From: an uncultured cyanobacterium
Lineage (GTDB): Bacteria; Cyanobacteriota; Cyanobacteriia; CAKZMO01
Reading direction: 5' to 3'
NCBI GenBank assembly: GCA_937128595.1
Contig: CAKZMO010000617.1
Span: 1-32,390, forward strand
Length of the DNA stretch: 32,390 nt
Shown: one piece after another, positions 30,159 through 32,390 of the stretch
How positions within the stretch are numbered: position 1 is the stretch's first letter
How the letters are laid out: each line of letters starts with the position of its first letter
Position numbers and translations under genes: made by a program
Notes under the pieces: generated by a model
Told to the model about the DNA's origin: nothing
Databases searched by the model: none
Seen by the model: the letters and a program-made list of their open reading frames with translations, nothing else

Positions 30159-30424
30159 CCTTCCAATGTCCCCGTGGCAATAATGCCTATGGCTTATGCT
30201 ATGAGGTTGATGCCTCGATAGAGGTCGGCGATCGCCACTTCTGAGAACTAAATCCAGCAGGAATCACAATCATCATTGCAGCCACTCCATCTGTGACCTT
30301 GCTTGAAATCGATTTCTCAACTTTTGTTCGAAACGTTCAGTCTAATCAGTGCTTCTTGCTTACCTGTAGCTAACGTTGAATCATCATTTGTGAGTAAAGA
30401 CTCAACATTGAGGAGTTTCCCGAT

Positions 30425-30859
30425 ATGGCCCGTCGGAATAATTGGCATCCGAATAATTTGTATCCGATCGTACTTGGAGGAGTTGCCCTCGTCCAAGGTG
30501 TTCAATGGGTAATTGCAGATCGTGTGTTCGCTCACGATGGCCCTCACGGAAATGTGGATGAGCAAGCGACTGACGATGACTCCAGCAGCTCTCACGCTCA
30601 AACATCAGAAACGACTCAAGCAACTGAGTCGGCAGAACAAGATCCTGCGACAATGCCCTCAACGTCTTCCCAATTAGGGCATGAAAATATCGCCGCTCCA
30701 ATAGAAGAGATTCCTGTTTCTCCTAACGCCCCCATTGCCTCAAACCCGAAAAACAACACATCCAATATCCTTTCGATTGGACTGGGAGAATCAATCTTCG
30801 GACTCATGATTGTAGCCCCCTTCTTGCTCGTGTCTTTGAAAAAGCAGCTTCAGTCTTGA
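30425..30859 (+). CDS. hypothetical protein with N- and C-terminal TM segments and Ser/Thr/acidic linker
   Basis: ORF co-directional with the MCO; two hydrophobic segments flanking a low-complexity linker. Confidence 0.55.
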   Translation: MARRNNWHPNNLYPIVLGGVALVQGVQWVIADRVFAHDGPHGNVDEQATDDDSSSSHAQTSETTQATESAEQDPATMPSTSSQLGHENIAAPIEEIPVSPNAPIASNPKNNTSNILSIGLGESIFGLMIVAPFLLVSLKKQLQS

Positions 30860-30905
30860 ACGTTTTTGCCAAACATATTGATCAGGCGTGGAGGTATTCT
30901 TTCCT

Positions 30906-31193
30906 GTGAAATTTAACCCAGCCCGTTTAAGACAGCTCCATCGAGCCTTGGTGCCTGTGATGGTGTTGCCGCTGCTGTTGACGTTGATTACAGGAATGAC
31001 TTTTCAACTAGCTGTTGCGGGCGATCGCGCGGGCGACTTCATCTGGCTGCTTGAGCTGCATCGCGGTAAGTTTGGTCGAGTTAATCTAGAGCTGATTTAT
31101 CCTTTTTTCAATGCTCTGGGACTGTTGACCCTGATCGTTACAGGGTTGTTGATGTGGCTCCAATCTCCGAGTAGGCGGAAAAGTCGTTCATAA
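30906..31193 (+). CDS. PepSY-associated TM-type small membrane protein
   Basis: GTG start preceded by TGGAGGT; VKFNPARLRQLHRALVPVMVLPLLLTLITGMTFQL...LLELHRGKFG...LIVTGLLMWLQSP. Confidence 0.7.
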   Translation: MKFNPARLRQLHRALVPVMVLPLLLTLITGMTFQLAVAGDRAGDFIWLLELHRGKFGRVNLELIYPFFNALGLLTLIVTGLLMWLQSPSRRKSRS

Positions 31194-31405
31194 GGCTTTA
31201 TGGCATCGCTGTTAATAGAAACGAATACAGCGGAATTGCCCCATCCATGAGGCTGGAGTGAGGGATGAGAGAAATTAAACTTTATTTTGGTGCTGGACAA
31301 GAGCGCAGACTTGCAGCGATCGTCCTCTTAGCCGACCTCAGCAAATAACCTGGAAACCAACCAGATTGCTTAATCGCTGGTGGTAATGACCGCTGATAAT
31401 TGTCA

Positions 31406-31906
31406 CTACTCATGCTCTTGTTCTTCACAGGCTCCAATACTGACCCAGCTTGTGGAGCCGTCTGCCCAGTGTTCTTTTTTCCAAATGGGGGCGTTGTGCT
31501 TGAGGGTGTCGATGGCGTATTTGCAGGCGGCAAACGCCTCCGCCCGATGAGGACAGCCGATCGCCACTAAGACGCTAATTTCGCCTACCTGCAGCTTGCC
31601 CGTGCGATGGTGAATCACCACATGGGTGACATCGCTCCACTGGTGCCGAATCTGGGCGGAGATCTGGCGAAAAACCTGAATCGCCATCGGTTCATACGCC
31701 TGATATTCCAGCGCTACCACGGGTTGCCCATCCGTCTGATTGCGCACCATGCCGCTCATCACCACGATCGCCCCATTCGCTGCATCATCGGCTAAAGCAT
31801 AGACTTCTTCTAGAGATAGGGGGGCAAACGTCATGCGAAAATCGTCGCCCTCTTGTTGGGGCGCAAGGGCTGGAACTTGGCTCAGGGTGGTGGAGTTCAT
31901 GGGCAA
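31406..31906 (-). CDS. moaE: molybdopterin synthase catalytic subunit MoaE
   Basis: GAIVVMSGMVRNQTDGQPVVALEYQAYEPMA, HHRTGKLQVGEISVLVAIGCPHRAEAFAACKYAIDTLKHNAPIWKKEHW. Confidence 0.94.
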   Translation of the reverse strand: MPMNSTTLSQVPALAPQQEGDDFRMTFAPLSLEEVYALADDAANGAIVVMSGMVRNQTDGQPVVALEYQAYEPMAIQVFRQISAQIRHQWSDVTHVVIHHRTGKLQVGEISVLVAIGCPHRAEAFAACKYAIDTLKHNAPIWKKEHWADGSTSWVSIGACEEQEHE

Positions 31907-31931
31907 CCTGTAGAACGAAGATCAACAGTAA

Positions 31932-32315
31932 TCAGGGTGATGAGGCAAACGGTAAATCCGGCGTTTCGAGAATGTGAAATTGGAGCAGCATCACTACTCC
32001 CAGGGTATACAACGTCGAGGTTCCGAGGCTGACGAGCAGATCTTTTTTGAGGTTGCGGGGGCGATCGCCAAACAACATATCACCTGCCCCAAACTGCATC
32101 AGCACAAAGCCTAATACGTTGGAGAGCCAATACCCTACGACCGTTGCCGGAATCAGCCAGCCTGGAAACACGAGATTAACAATGAATCCGAATGCGTAAG
32201 CAATTGGAAAGTTGAAGAACAGATCATTCCACCAGGAAAGGGGCGATAGCATGTAGCCCAAGCCCACAAGAAACCCACCTCGAACCTTTTTTAACGCTGA
32301 ATGAGGAGCTGACAT
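31932..32315 (-). CDS. conserved membrane protein of unknown function
   Basis: 127 aa with several hydrophobic segments, coding-like composition, adjacent to moaE on the same strand. Confidence 0.65.
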   Translation of the reverse strand: MSAPHSALKKVRGGFLVGLGYMLSPLSWWNDLFFNFPIAYAFGFIVNLVFPGWLIPATVVGYWLSNVLGFVLMQFGAGDMLFGDRPRNLKKDLLVSLGTSTLYTLGVVMLLQFHILETPDLPFASSP

Positions 32316-32329
32316 AGAGATGATGGATA

Positions 32330-32390
32330 TAGCAGTGCGCAGATAGGTTAGGACAGATATTTATGGAGAAGCCGCGCACCGCGCGGCTTC
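32330..32390. repeat. interspersed palindromic element, copy B (truncated by the window end)
   Basis: GATATAGCAGTGCGCAGATAGGTTAGGACA... plus TTTATGGAGAAGCCGCGCaccGCGCGGCTTC (32360-32390), 29 of 31 identical to 16558-16588. Confidence 0.65.

Noticed and set aside
1-32390. CRISPR arrays, tRNA/rRNA genes, full insertion sequences, prophage genes
   Set aside because: No regularly spaced repeats, tRNA cloverleaf signatures, rRNA sequence, transposase or phage ORFs were seen by eye

Overview
Cyanobacterial chromosomal segment, inferred from the very dense HIP1 octamers (GCGATCGC) and the gene content. Mostly housekeeping genes: a LysR regulator, recF, ftsH, glyS, DUF4168, gltB-gltD (NAD(P)H glutamate synthase), guaA, cbiD, a tricorn-type S41 protease, moaE. 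Less ordinary parts: (1) an overlapping egtC-egtB pair (ergothioneine-type sulfoxide synthase plus glutamine amidotransferase) with no egtD in the window. (2) A co-directional putative metal/thiol-redox island at about 26.3-31.2 kb: DUF305 membrane protein, glutaredoxin-MauE-like fusion, DUF411 (CopG-like), Met-rich multicopper oxidase, small two-TM protein, PepSY-type TM protein. A MerR-type promoter architecture (TTGACT, 20-nt spacer containing a dyad, TACGCT) sits ahead of the DUF411-MCO half. (3) Several interspersed palindromic/MITE-like elements, including one with perfect 15-bp terminal inverted repeats filling most of the gltB-gltD gap and one present twice (16.5 kb and the window end). 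All calls are by eye from the sequence and supplied ORFs. No database search or folding was run.
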